DNA of 32,470 bases from Bacteroidales bacterium UBA1735 (GTDB taxonomy: Bacteria; Bacteroidota; Bacteroidia; Bacteroidales; Paludibacteraceae), in assembly GCA_002315745.1 (NCBI GenBank), contig DCID01000030.1, positions 1 through 32,470 of the forward strand, in the 5' to 3' direction. The notes beneath the pieces were generated by a model that was not told the origin of the DNA, made no database searches, and saw only the letters and a program-made list of their open reading frames with translations. Every line of letters starts with the position of its first letter. The first letter of the stretch is position 1. Made by a program: the position numbers and the translations under genes. Below, one piece after another: positions 22,675 through 30,694 of this stretch.

Positions 22675-22707
22675 TTTGCGTATTCCAAAAAAAAACACTA
22701 CTTTTGT
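22675..22707 (+). promoter_or_regulatory. galM-GH53-GH2 operon promoter
   Basis: TTTG (22675-22678), 20-bp spacer, TACTTTTGT (22699-22707; last base departs from consensus). It rules out the longer galM frame beginning at 22608. Confidence 0.82.
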
Positions 22708-22730
22708 ACGCGAAATATACCTTATCGACT

Positions 22731-23741
22731 ATGCGTAAATACACATTATATGGCAAAGGCATCCGCGCTGTTGTCAGTGACTACGGAGCCAAACTGCTCC
22801 AGTTATGGGTTCCCAATGCCGCAGGCGAAGTAAAAGATGTAGTACTCGGTTTTGCGACCGACGAAGAATGGCAAATGAAAGAGACCTACTTCAATGCTGT
22901 CATCGGTCGTGTGGCTAACCGCATCAAAGATGGACAGTTCACCTTGGACGGCGTGCACTACCAGTTGCCTATCAATAATGGCACTAACTCGCTACATGGC
23001 GGCGTCAGCGGCTTCAATGAGAAGACGTGGAAAGTGACCGCTCAGTCGCGTCATTCTATCACCTTGCGGTATGTCTCTAAGGATGGGGAAGAAGGCTATC
23101 CTGGCACATTAACCATCGATGTTACCTATCAGATGACCCGCGAAGGTGGCATCCGAATTATCTATGATGCTACCACCAATAAACCGACCATTGCCGCCTT
23201 TACACAGCACACCTATTTCAACCTTGCAGGCGAAGGATCGGGTACGGTGCATGACCATATCTTACAAGTCTTTGCCGACAAATATACACCTTTTGACGAG
23301 ACGGCTTGTCCGACGGGTGAGGTGTTACCTGTGGATAAGACACCTATGGATTTTCGACAACCGACCCGTATAGGCGACCGCATCAACGATCCGTTCTTTG
23401 CCCCAGGACGAGGCATAGATAATAACTGGATGGTGGGGGCGGCAACCACAACCACAACCACAACCACAACCACAACGGGCAGGGCGAGATTGGTGGCGAT
23501 ATGTAGTGCTGATGGCAGAACTATGGAGGTGTATACCACTATGCCTGCCTTGCAGGTCTATACAGGTAACTGGATAGAGCGCAATATCGGCAAATCGGGG
23601 CGCTCCTATGATGTACAACATGCCATCTGTCTCGAAGCGCAATATCCGCCTAATGCAGTTAATATCCCCACCTTCCCCTCTGTGGTGTTACGTCCTAATC
23701 AACCTCTACACGAAGAAACAGAATATCGATTCATACTATGA
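22731..23741 (+). CDS. galM: Aldose 1-epimerase (galactose mutarotase)
   Basis: 336 residues from ATG 22731 (MRKYTLYGKGIRAVV). It interconverts beta- and alpha-D-galactose so that galactokinase can use sugar released by the GH2 enzyme. Active-site residues are H89 (NSLHGGVSGF), H160 (FTQHTYFNLAG) and E302 (CLEAQYPPNAVN), with the NRIKDGQFTLDG strand near the start. No signal peptide, so it is cytoplasmic. A run of eleven Thr (about residues 239-249) encoded by an AACCAC array interrupts the region between the DNNWM and LVAICSADGRTMEVYT blocks, where homologues carry a short loop. It is first in the operon; its stop overlaps the GH53 start by 4 bp. Confidence 0.94.
   Translation: MRKYTLYGKGIRAVVSDYGAKLLQLWVPNAAGEVKDVVLGFATDEEWQMKETYFNAVIGRVANRIKDGQFTLDGVHYQLPINNGTNSLHGGVSGFNEKTWKVTAQSRHSITLRYVSKDGEEGYPGTLTIDVTYQMTREGGIRIIYDATTNKPTIAAFTQHTYFNLAGEGSGTVHDHILQVFADKYTPFDETACPTGEVLPVDKTPMDFRQPTRIGDRINDPFFAPGRGIDNNWMVGAATTTTTTTTTTTGRARLVAICSADGRTMEVYTTMPALQVYTGNWIERNIGKSGRSYDVQHAICLEAQYPPNAVNIPTFPSVVLRPNQPLHEETEYRFIL
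23444..23476 (+). repeat. Hexanucleotide tandem repeat (AACCAC x5.5) inside galM
   Basis: Five perfect AACCAC copies plus AAC encode the polythreonine run. The same unit, on the coding strand, builds the Asn-His/Asn-Asp run in pepP but in another reading frame. Confidence 0.95.
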
Positions 23742-25012
23742 AAAGAACCTTATTAACCTTTACCATCCTTTTGAGCGTCTCTCTGTATGCGGAGCGATGG
23801 GTGGGAGGTGACATCTCGATGTTACCCGAGTACGAAATACATAATTCCGCATACAAAGATGCGGCAGGAGTAGTCATACCAGACTTAGTGACGTGGTTAC
23901 ATACCGAGTGCAACTGGAACCTTTTCCGTGTGCGACTCTTTGTCAACCCCACCAATCCCAATCACGATGGCGTCGTACAGGACTTAGACTACGTGACCGC
24001 TCTTGGGCAACGCATCAAAGCGGCAGGTGCCTCCTTCATGCTCGATATCCACTATTCGGATACATGGGTAGATGCGCTACATATACAAGCGCCAGAGGCA
24101 TGGAAAGGCAGTAATGACTCCGTCATGGCGGATTCAGTAGGTGCTTATACACGACGCGTACTGCATCATCTAAACGATGCGAACGCAAGTCCTGACTTCG
24201 TGCAAGTGGGCAACGAGATCATGTTCGGCCTATGCGACATACAAGTGCACCCCTACTACGTAGCCGGTGATAACTGGAAAGGGTACTTAGGACTACTGCG
24301 TGCCGGATCACAAGCCGTGCGCGAAGTGTGCCCCGATGCACAGATCATCCTTCATACCGACCGCCCATGCGACACGACAGCGACGAGTTACTATTACCAA
24401 CGAGTTGTGGATGCAGGCATTGACTTCGATGTGATGGGGCTAAGTTACTATCCGTTCTGGCATGGATACATGACCCCCGAGCAGAACAAAGCCGCTAACT
24501 TAACCACTTCCCTCACGATGCTCGCTAATCGCTTCCCCAACCACCGAGTACAAATCGTTGAGACCGCGTATAATTTTCAACATTGGAGCAGCCAAGGTAT
24601 TCACTACGACACCCGCTCCACGTGGCCATGTAGCAAAGCAGGTCAGTATCAGATGATAAGTGACCTAATGGATGTACTCAACGGTTTTCCACAAGTGACA
24701 GGACTATGCTATTGGTTCCCCGAAGAGGCGGGTAACGGCGACGATACCGACTGGAAGAAACAGAGTTATGGCACAGTCATCAGCACATGGCTCAATCGAG
24801 GTTTCTTCGCCTGCGAACAGTCAAGTACGGGGCATAACTTACATGCCGTCAATAGTTCGGATATCGCCCACTTGATGGGGCAGTTTGCGATACCATCCAC
24901 CGCCTTAAACGATGTGAGCCAAGGTCTCACTTGGAATAAATATCTTATCAATCACCACTTATTCATTCAACACCATGGTACTACTTACACTATTAGCGGC
25001 GCTTGTTACTAA
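23738..25012 (+). CDS. Secreted arabinogalactan endo-beta-1,4-galactanase (GH53)
   Basis: 424 residues. The signal peptide is MKRTLLTFTILLSVSLYA. A single GH53 TIM barrel follows: GGDISMLPEYE (strand 1), NLFRVRLFVNP, FMLDIHYSDTWVD, acid/base E160 in VQVGNEIMFG, GLSYYPFWHG and nucleophile E275 in QIVETAYNF. It cuts beta-1,4-galactan side chains of pectic rhamnogalactan I into oligosaccharides. It has a plain signal peptide, with no lipobox, so it is periplasmic or exported. It overlaps galM by 4 bp and the GH2 gene by 38 bp, so translation of all three is tightly coupled. Confidence 0.94.
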   Translation: MKRTLLTFTILLSVSLYAERWVGGDISMLPEYEIHNSAYKDAAGVVIPDLVTWLHTECNWNLFRVRLFVNPTNPNHDGVVQDLDYVTALGQRIKAAGASFMLDIHYSDTWVDALHIQAPEAWKGSNDSVMADSVGAYTRRVLHHLNDANASPDFVQVGNEIMFGLCDIQVHPYYVAGDNWKGYLGLLRAGSQAVREVCPDAQIILHTDRPCDTTATSYYYQRVVDAGIDFDVMGLSYYPFWHGYMTPEQNKAANLTTSLTMLANRFPNHRVQIVETAYNFQHWSSQGIHYDTRSTWPCSKAGQYQMISDLMDVLNGFPQVTGLCYWFPEEAGNGDDTDWKKQSYGTVISTWLNRGFFACEQSSTGHNLHAVNSSDIAHLMGQFAIPSTALNDVSQGLTWNKYLINHHLFIQHHGTTYTISGACY

Positions 25013-27428
25013 CCTCACCACCTGGCAATTTGCCTTCGAGCAACAGCCACGCGTCATGCCCGATCCGACAGACTCAGTCTGGCAAACCGTCACTATCCCT
25101 CACGATTGGGCTATCTCTACCCCCTTTGATCGACAGAACGATTTACAAACCGTCATCGTCACGCAGAATGGCGAACGCACAGCTACCACCAAGACTGGGC
25201 GCTCGGGCGGACTACATTGGATGGGAAGCGCTTGGTACAAGCGAAAACTGATGGTTCGAGGAATACAAAGGGTACAACGAGTTCACTACTTGGTCTTTGA
25301 TGGAGCCATGGCACGGGCGGAAGTGTATATAGATGGCAACAAAGTGGGCTATTGGCCATACGGATACAACTCGTTCGTAGTGGAACTGAGTGACTCACTC
25401 ATGCGGACAAACAAAGGTCAACATCAGTTGGCAGTCCGCTTGGATAACCTACCCGAGTCCAGCCGATGGTATCCAGGAGCAGGACTATATCGACATGTGC
25501 GATTGGTGAGTAAGAACCAAATTCATATCCCCATCTGGGGTATTCATACAACTACGCCACTAGTCAATGACACATTGGCTACACTACATATCGATGTGGC
25601 TATCAAGAACGCCACTCCGCACACCCGCGTTGTGACACAGATAAGCGATGCCGACGGGCAAGTCGTTGCTACCATCGAAGGTCAGCAAGGAATAGGCACT
25701 GTGCCCCACCCTCACCTGTGGTCGCCTGAATCACCATACTTATACCGCGCACGCACCTACGTGTACGAGCAGGACGAGTTATGCGACATAGACTCCGTGG
25801 TAGTCGGGTTTAGACGCATTGCGTACGTGCCAGAAGTCGGTTTTGTGCTCAATGGACAAGTGCGTAAGTTCAAGGGTGTATGCCTGCATCACGACTTAGG
25901 GTGTTTAGGAGCAGCCGTCGATCGGGACGCTATTTTACACCAACTGACCTTACTCAAAGATATGGGTTGCGATGCCATTCGCACGTCGCATAACATGCCC
26001 GCACCCGAACTAGTCGAACTGTGCGAGCAGATGGGATTGTTGATGATGATCGAACCCTTCGATGTCTGGAACTGGGCTAAGTGTAAGAACGATTACTCCA
26101 ATTTCTTCTTCGATTGGGCAGAACGCGATATGACGAACATGATCGTTCGTTACCGCAACTCGCCTGCCGTAGTGATGTGGAGCATCGGTAACGAAGTGGG
26201 GAACCAGCGCACCGAAGATGGTGTACAAGTCGCCACCTGGTTGCAAGATATCTGCCATCGGTTAGACTCCACTCGTCCCGTAACCTGTGGTATGGATCAG
26301 GTGAAAGATGTCATCTACAATGGCTTCGCTGCCGTGATGGATATACCTGGGTTCAACTACCGCACAGGACGCTATGCAGAAGGGCATCAGCAGTTACCCA
26401 ATCGCCTGATTGTAGGTTCAGAGACTGCCTCTACCGTATCTTCGCGTGGCGCATACCATTTTCCTGCTATCATCCAACATAGTGCTCACCACAAGGATGG
26501 ACAGTGTAACGGATACGATGTAGAGTACTGCGCGTGGTCTGGACTGCCCGATCAAGATTTTCAGTTACAGGACGACTATCCATGGACGATTGGGCAGTTT
26601 GTGTGGACAGGACAAGACTACTTAGGCGAACCCACTCCATACGATACGGACGCTTGGCCAAGTCATAGTTCATACTTCGGCATCCTCGATTTAGCGATGC
26701 TGCCTAAGGATCGATTCTATCTCTATCGCTCACAGTGGAACAAGACGGCACCGACCTTACATATCCTACCCCACTGGACATGGCCGGGACGGGAAGGTAA
26801 AGTGACACCCGTCTATGTCTATACCTCCTACCCTTCGGCGGAGTTATTCGTCAACGGCGTGAGTCAAGGGCGTTTGCGTTTCGCCACCGCCACAGAGACA
26901 GATTTGATTCGTCAGGGACAAACGATAGAGAACGTATCTATGCCGCCAGTAGTAGGCAAAGTCGATGTGCCCGATTGGGGTACAGCTCCGAGACCTGAAC
27001 TATTACCTCGCTACCGTCTGATGTGGCAGAGCGTGAAGTATGAGCCCGGAGAGATCAAAGTGGTCGCATACAATGAGCGAGGACAAGCCGTGGCAGAGCA
27101 AGTGGTACGTACGGCAGATAAGTTCCATCAACTGCGCACCATAGAGGCAAATGCCAATGAACCGACGACTAATGGACTGCGCTATATCACGGTGCAGGCG
27201 GTGGACTCGGCAGGTAACCTCTGTGTTCATTGCGATATGGAAGTGACCATACATAGTGAGGATGCTATGATACTAGGTGGCGCTAATGGCGATCCTACTT
27301 GCCTACAACCGCTATCCAATGCGCCATATAGTGGGCAGTCGTTCACGATGCCACTCTTCCACGGCGAAGCAACATTCGTTGTCCGAGGGCAAGGGAAGGT
27401 CGAGGTAAGAGGGACTAGGCAAGACTAG
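24975..27428 (+). CDS. Glycoside hydrolase family 2 beta-galactosidase
   Basis: 817 residues. The short hydrophobic start MVLLTLLAALVTN is a likely signal peptide and supports the start at 24975 despite a 38-bp overlap with the GH53 gene. Domains: GH2 jelly roll (about 15-180; IPHDWAIS, YKRKLMV, GAGLYRHV), Ig-like (about 180-280), TIM barrel (280-580; acid/base E407 in WSIGNEVGNQ, nucleophile E483 in IVGSETAS), then two C-terminal beta domains (SYPSAELFVNGVSQGRL; LRYITVQAVDSAGN). The two Glu are 76 residues apart, the same spacing as in LacZ. It would release galactose from galacto-oligosaccharides made by GH53. It ends the operon at a bidirectional terminator. Confidence 0.93.
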   Translation: MVLLTLLAALVTNLTTWQFAFEQQPRVMPDPTDSVWQTVTIPHDWAISTPFDRQNDLQTVIVTQNGERTATTKTGRSGGLHWMGSAWYKRKLMVRGIQRVQRVHYLVFDGAMARAEVYIDGNKVGYWPYGYNSFVVELSDSLMRTNKGQHQLAVRLDNLPESSRWYPGAGLYRHVRLVSKNQIHIPIWGIHTTTPLVNDTLATLHIDVAIKNATPHTRVVTQISDADGQVVATIEGQQGIGTVPHPHLWSPESPYLYRARTYVYEQDELCDIDSVVVGFRRIAYVPEVGFVLNGQVRKFKGVCLHHDLGCLGAAVDRDAILHQLTLLKDMGCDAIRTSHNMPAPELVELCEQMGLLMMIEPFDVWNWAKCKNDYSNFFFDWAERDMTNMIVRYRNSPAVVMWSIGNEVGNQRTEDGVQVATWLQDICHRLDSTRPVTCGMDQVKDVIYNGFAAVMDIPGFNYRTGRYAEGHQQLPNRLIVGSETASTVSSRGAYHFPAIIQHSAHHKDGQCNGYDVEYCAWSGLPDQDFQLQDDYPWTIGQFVWTGQDYLGEPTPYDTDAWPSHSSYFGILDLAMLPKDRFYLYRSQWNKTAPTLHILPHWTWPGREGKVTPVYVYTSYPSAELFVNGVSQGRLRFATATETDLIRQGQTIENVSMPPVVGKVDVPDWGTAPRPELLPRYRLMWQSVKYEPGEIKVVAYNERGQAVAEQVVRTADKFHQLRTIEANANEPTTNGLRYITVQAVDSAGNLCVHCDMEVTIHSEDAMILGGANGDPTCLQPLSNAPYSGQSFTMPLFHGEATFVVRGQGKVEVRGTRQD

Positions 27429-27430
27429 GA

Positions 27431-27468
27431 CATAAAAATAGGGTCGCGATTGCGACCCTATTTTATGT
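27431..27468. terminator. Bidirectional terminator between the enzyme and SusCD arms
   Basis: GGGTCGC, loop GATT, GCGACCC, with complementary A/T-rich flanks (ATAAAAATA and TATTTTAT). It serves the plus-strand GH2 transcript and the minus-strand SGBP transcript, whose stop is 23 bp away. Confidence 0.92.
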
Positions 27469-27490
27469 ATCATCTAATCGATGATGTCGA

Positions 27491-28840
27491 TTACTTTACT
27501 TCAGCACCAAGAACATTGAACTTCTTGCCATCCTCGCGGATGATAACCATTTGGCCATTAACTACCTGTTTCTTGATAGCCTTAACAGCCTCTACGTTCT
27601 CAACAGCTGTTGGCACGCAAGCAGTCCAGTTATAGGTGTTAGTATCCGAATAATCCAAAGTGATTTCAGCTTCTTCTCCGAATGAGATATTGCTGATACC
27701 ATTAGACCAATCAGTACCATTCCACTGTTTAATCTCGTTATCCCAACCAAGAGTAGCATCGTTGAACTTGAACTCGCTGGTGCAGAGTGCACGAACGGTA
27801 ACAGTATACTGGTTAGGATTCTGAGTAGCAGTCATAGGAGCAGGAATACTCCAATCTGAACTTGCAAAGTTACCTACTAATTGAGGAACAGAATTTTCGC
27901 AAGCAGGAACGGTTACGATAATAGTATAATCCATCGAGTCGCACTCCTTTGGACGCTCGCAGTTTGTCCAAGAATAGAGAGTAGGATCACCTAAGTCATA
28001 TACTAATTCAGTTGTTTCAGCGAAGGTAAAGTTCTGACCACCATTGAATGCTTCCCACTCACTTGTCTCGGTGTTTAATTGTCTCAACTCATTTGTCCAA
28101 TCTTTACCCCAGCTCTCAGCACTGCGGAACTTAAATTGTGTACCTTCAGCTGCGTGAGCGGTGTATTTATATACAGCACCAGGAAGTTTATCTTGTTGAC
28201 GTTGATAAGTAGCCGCATTATCAAAGGTCATAGAATCTTGTGCCCAGCTGTTGAAACCACCCGAGATAGCAGGAGTGATGTACTCTAACTCATTGCAGTC
28301 CGGAGAAACGAGGGTGATCACGTAGTCGTGGAACTTAGCAGTACATGGGTTGGTTTTCCAACTAGATACGTTGATTTTAAGTGGTTGGGCATCGCTAATG
28401 GCTTTGATGTTACACTCATCGGAATAACCTGCTTCAATAGTAGCAACACCACTAATGACTGCTTCTTGCATCAATTTACCCACTTGGTAATCCCAGTTGA
28501 AAGCACCAGAGCCATCCAACTGAACAGGTTTAGCCTCGATAGACTCTGAAGCATCAGTAACGCAGCAAACATACCAACCTGCGTAACCATCCACAGCCAC
28601 GAACGTGGAGCAATTAGCAGCATCTTCCTTTTCACCTTCACCCTTAGCCCAGTTGTTGTACGTACCAACGAGTACGATGTCGTTACACTTGATACTATCC
28701 TCTACAAAGATAGCATACACTAAGTTTTGTCCAGCTTCAGCGTAGCTTTGCAGCGTCTGGTCACTTGGAGGATTGTTCAACGATGCGAACATGCTTGTGC
28801 CCATCATGAGGGCAGCAGCAAATACGAATAACTTTTTCAT
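27491..28840 (-). CDS. Surface glycan-binding-like protein with T9SS-like tail
   Basis: 449 residues. The signal peptide MKKLFVFAAALMMGTSMFA lacks a lipobox Cys. Three related beta-sandwich units follow, each with a GxFNxW-like motif found in SusE/SusF and CBM-type modules: VLVGTYNNWAKGEG (about 57-70), AISGGFNSWAQDSMTFD (about 193-209) and PQLVGNFASSDWSIPAPM (about 320-337), each preceded or followed by Cys/Pro words (SPDCNEL, VPACENS). The end, VVNGQMVIIREDGKKFNVLG, resembles short T9SS sorting tails and the giant protein's C-terminus. Position after SusD corresponds to the surface binding protein of galactan loci. Binding to galactan is inferred. Confidence 0.8.
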   Translation of the reverse strand: MKKLFVFAAALMMGTSMFASLNNPPSDQTLQSYAEAGQNLVYAIFVEDSIKCNDIVLVGTYNNWAKGEGEKEDAANCSTFVAVDGYAGWYVCCVTDASESIEAKPVQLDGSGAFNWDYQVGKLMQEAVISGVATIEAGYSDECNIKAISDAQPLKINVSSWKTNPCTAKFHDYVITLVSPDCNELEYITPAISGGFNSWAQDSMTFDNAATYQRQQDKLPGAVYKYTAHAAEGTQFKFRSAESWGKDWTNELRQLNTETSEWEAFNGGQNFTFAETTELVYDLGDPTLYSWTNCERPKECDSMDYTIIVTVPACENSVPQLVGNFASSDWSIPAPMTATQNPNQYTVTVRALCTSEFKFNDATLGWDNEIKQWNGTDWSNGISNISFGEEAEITLDYSDTNTYNWTACVPTAVENVEAVKAIKKQVVNGQMVIIREDGKKFNVLGAEVK

Positions 28841-28873
28841 AATAAAAAATAAAATTTAAGTTGTTTATTTACA

Positions 28874-28912
28874 AGAGTCCTCCGCCTCCTCTATGAGGCG
28901 GTAATAGACTCT
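28874..28912 (-). promoter_or_regulatory. Intercistronic stem-loop between susD and the binding-protein gene
   Basis: Outer arms AGAGTC/GACTCT and inner arms CCGCCTC/GAGGCGG. No U-tract follows on the minus strand, so it is more likely an mRNA-stabilising or processing hairpin that sets different SusD and SGBP levels than a terminator. Confidence 0.55.
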
Positions 28913-28921
28913 ATTTATTCA

Positions 28922-30682
28922 TTAATAACCAATGGCTTCATTGAGACCTTTGAGGTTCTCGTTAGCCGTCACATCCTTAGCGGGGATAGGATAAACAAGG
29001 TATTTCTTATCCTTACCAGCCCTATGACCTTCCCACGTCTTGGTAGAGTTAGCCCCAGCAAACTGACCGAAACGGATCAAGTCTGTACGGCGACGTCCTT
29101 CACAGTAGAACTCTTTTGCCCACTCTTGCAGCATAGTCTCTTCATCGAGTTTGGTCACTGATGCCGCATTTGCACGCTTGCGTAGGGCATTGATGGCTTT
29201 CAATGCATCCGCATTACTAGGATTCTTGTTATCCTTTCGCCAAACCGCCTCCGCATAGGTCATATATGCCTCTGCCAAGCGGAAGAGAGGAATATCGGTA
29301 TCAGGCCACTGTGCCTCACCAATAGGCGAAGTCCAAGTCCATGGAGCTTGCACAATCGAGTCTTGGCCATGGATGTCTTTTAACGTATCCGACTCAGCAG
29401 TCGAATACAATCCATTGAACTTGAGCACCGACCACGACGCATAGAAGTCCGCCGCTTCATTACCCGACAACTTCATCGTCTTACCTGCCGTAGTCTTAGA
29501 AGCCATAATAGCACGGTCATCTTTGAGTTTGATAGGCATCTGATACTCATTGAGCGCTATTTTGCTTGCATCGTTTTGTTTTACCCAATAATAGACAAAC
29601 TCAGGCGAAGTACGGAAGCAAGACCATGTATCGGTTGAGCCACTGGGCACAAAGTTCGCATCCCGTACGGCGTTGACTACGAAACGTGCGCCACCCCAGC
29701 TACGGCAATGCATGGCATCCTGATAGATGAGGAAGACGGCTTCATTCTGCGCACCATTGGCATCGTTATCACCCATGAAGAGTTGTTGGTAAGCGGAGAA
29801 AAAGACATGATCCGCAGTACGCTCTTTCGCCAAATCAACTGCCTTACCAGAACCAATAGTACCACCCTCATCATATCCGTGGAGTTTATATCCACTCTCT
29901 GTGATCAGTTTCTTCGCATAATCACGCGCTTCTATATAAGGGTCAAAGCCATAACGCTCACCATCCCGTTTACCCAATTCAGACTCATAATATACAGGGA
30001 AGTTGAGATAGAGACGCATCAGCAAGAACCACGCGCACGCTTGATCCACACGGTACTTATTGGTACGTTGGCCTGCCTTGACAATATTTTGATCATCCGC
30101 TAACTCAAGGCATTCCTTCTCCAGCCAATCAAAGAGGTCTCTACGCGATTGGGCTTTGGGCTTGGTCGCCGAAACGGCAGTAACGAACGGAACTTCGTAG
30201 AACATATCCAGTAAGTAGTAGTAATTAATCGCACGAAGCATACGCACCTCTGCACGTTGCTCTAAAGTCGTCTTATCGGTAGCACCCTCTGTATTCTGTA
30301 AGAAAGAGTTGCACAAGGTGATATCGAAATAGAAACGGCTATACAAGCCATACACCAAGTCGTTACTGGAAGTCCAAGAAAGGGTACGGATATCTGCCAA
30401 TCCAACATCATTCCATATCCACCAACCTTCATCGGAGCAGAACTCATTGAGTTCCCAGAACAGACGATAGAAAGAGGAGGTACCTTCATCTATACCATCC
30501 AAGTCGCCGCTACCGTCGGGTCCTTGCTGACCAGTCAAGCCAAAGGTTGCATAACATTTAGCGAATACGGCATCCTTATTGAACTTGGTATCCGTGTTGG
30601 GATCCAAAGGTTGACGATCCAAACTGCAAGCAGTCAACCCTAAGCCCATGAGGGCAACTAAAAGAATCTTATAATTTTTCAT
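28922..30682 (-). CDS. susD: SusD/RagB-family surface glycan-binding lipoprotein
   Basis: 586 residues from ATG 30682. The lipoprotein signal is MKNYKILLVALMGLGLTAC (Cys19). It contains SusD hallmarks: LDRQPLDPNTDTKF after the Cys, the TPR-rich body (LRAINYYYLLDMFYEVPFVT), IPLFRLAEAYMTYAEAVWR and LQEWAKEFYCEGRRRTDLIRFGQF near the C-terminus. SusD proteins cap the SusC transporter at the cell surface and bind the glycan. It begins 12 bp after SusC and would form the galactan importer with it. The gene symbol is generic for the family. Confidence 0.95.
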   Translation of the reverse strand: MKNYKILLVALMGLGLTACSLDRQPLDPNTDTKFNKDAVFAKCYATFGLTGQQGPDGSGDLDGIDEGTSSFYRLFWELNEFCSDEGWWIWNDVGLADIRTLSWTSSNDLVYGLYSRFYFDITLCNSFLQNTEGATDKTTLEQRAEVRMLRAINYYYLLDMFYEVPFVTAVSATKPKAQSRRDLFDWLEKECLELADDQNIVKAGQRTNKYRVDQACAWFLLMRLYLNFPVYYESELGKRDGERYGFDPYIEARDYAKKLITESGYKLHGYDEGGTIGSGKAVDLAKERTADHVFFSAYQQLFMGDNDANGAQNEAVFLIYQDAMHCRSWGGARFVVNAVRDANFVPSGSTDTWSCFRTSPEFVYYWVKQNDASKIALNEYQMPIKLKDDRAIMASKTTAGKTMKLSGNEAADFYASWSVLKFNGLYSTAESDTLKDIHGQDSIVQAPWTWTSPIGEAQWPDTDIPLFRLAEAYMTYAEAVWRKDNKNPSNADALKAINALRKRANAASVTKLDEETMLQEWAKEFYCEGRRRTDLIRFGQFAGANSTKTWEGHRAGKDKKYLVYPIPAKDVTANENLKGLNEAIGY

Positions 30683-30694
30683 AATGCACAATGA

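Noticed and set aside
22608..22730. Longer galM start (41 extra residues)
   Set aside because: It covers both the tyrS and galM promoters and has no mutarotase homology; MRKYTLYGKG is the natural start.
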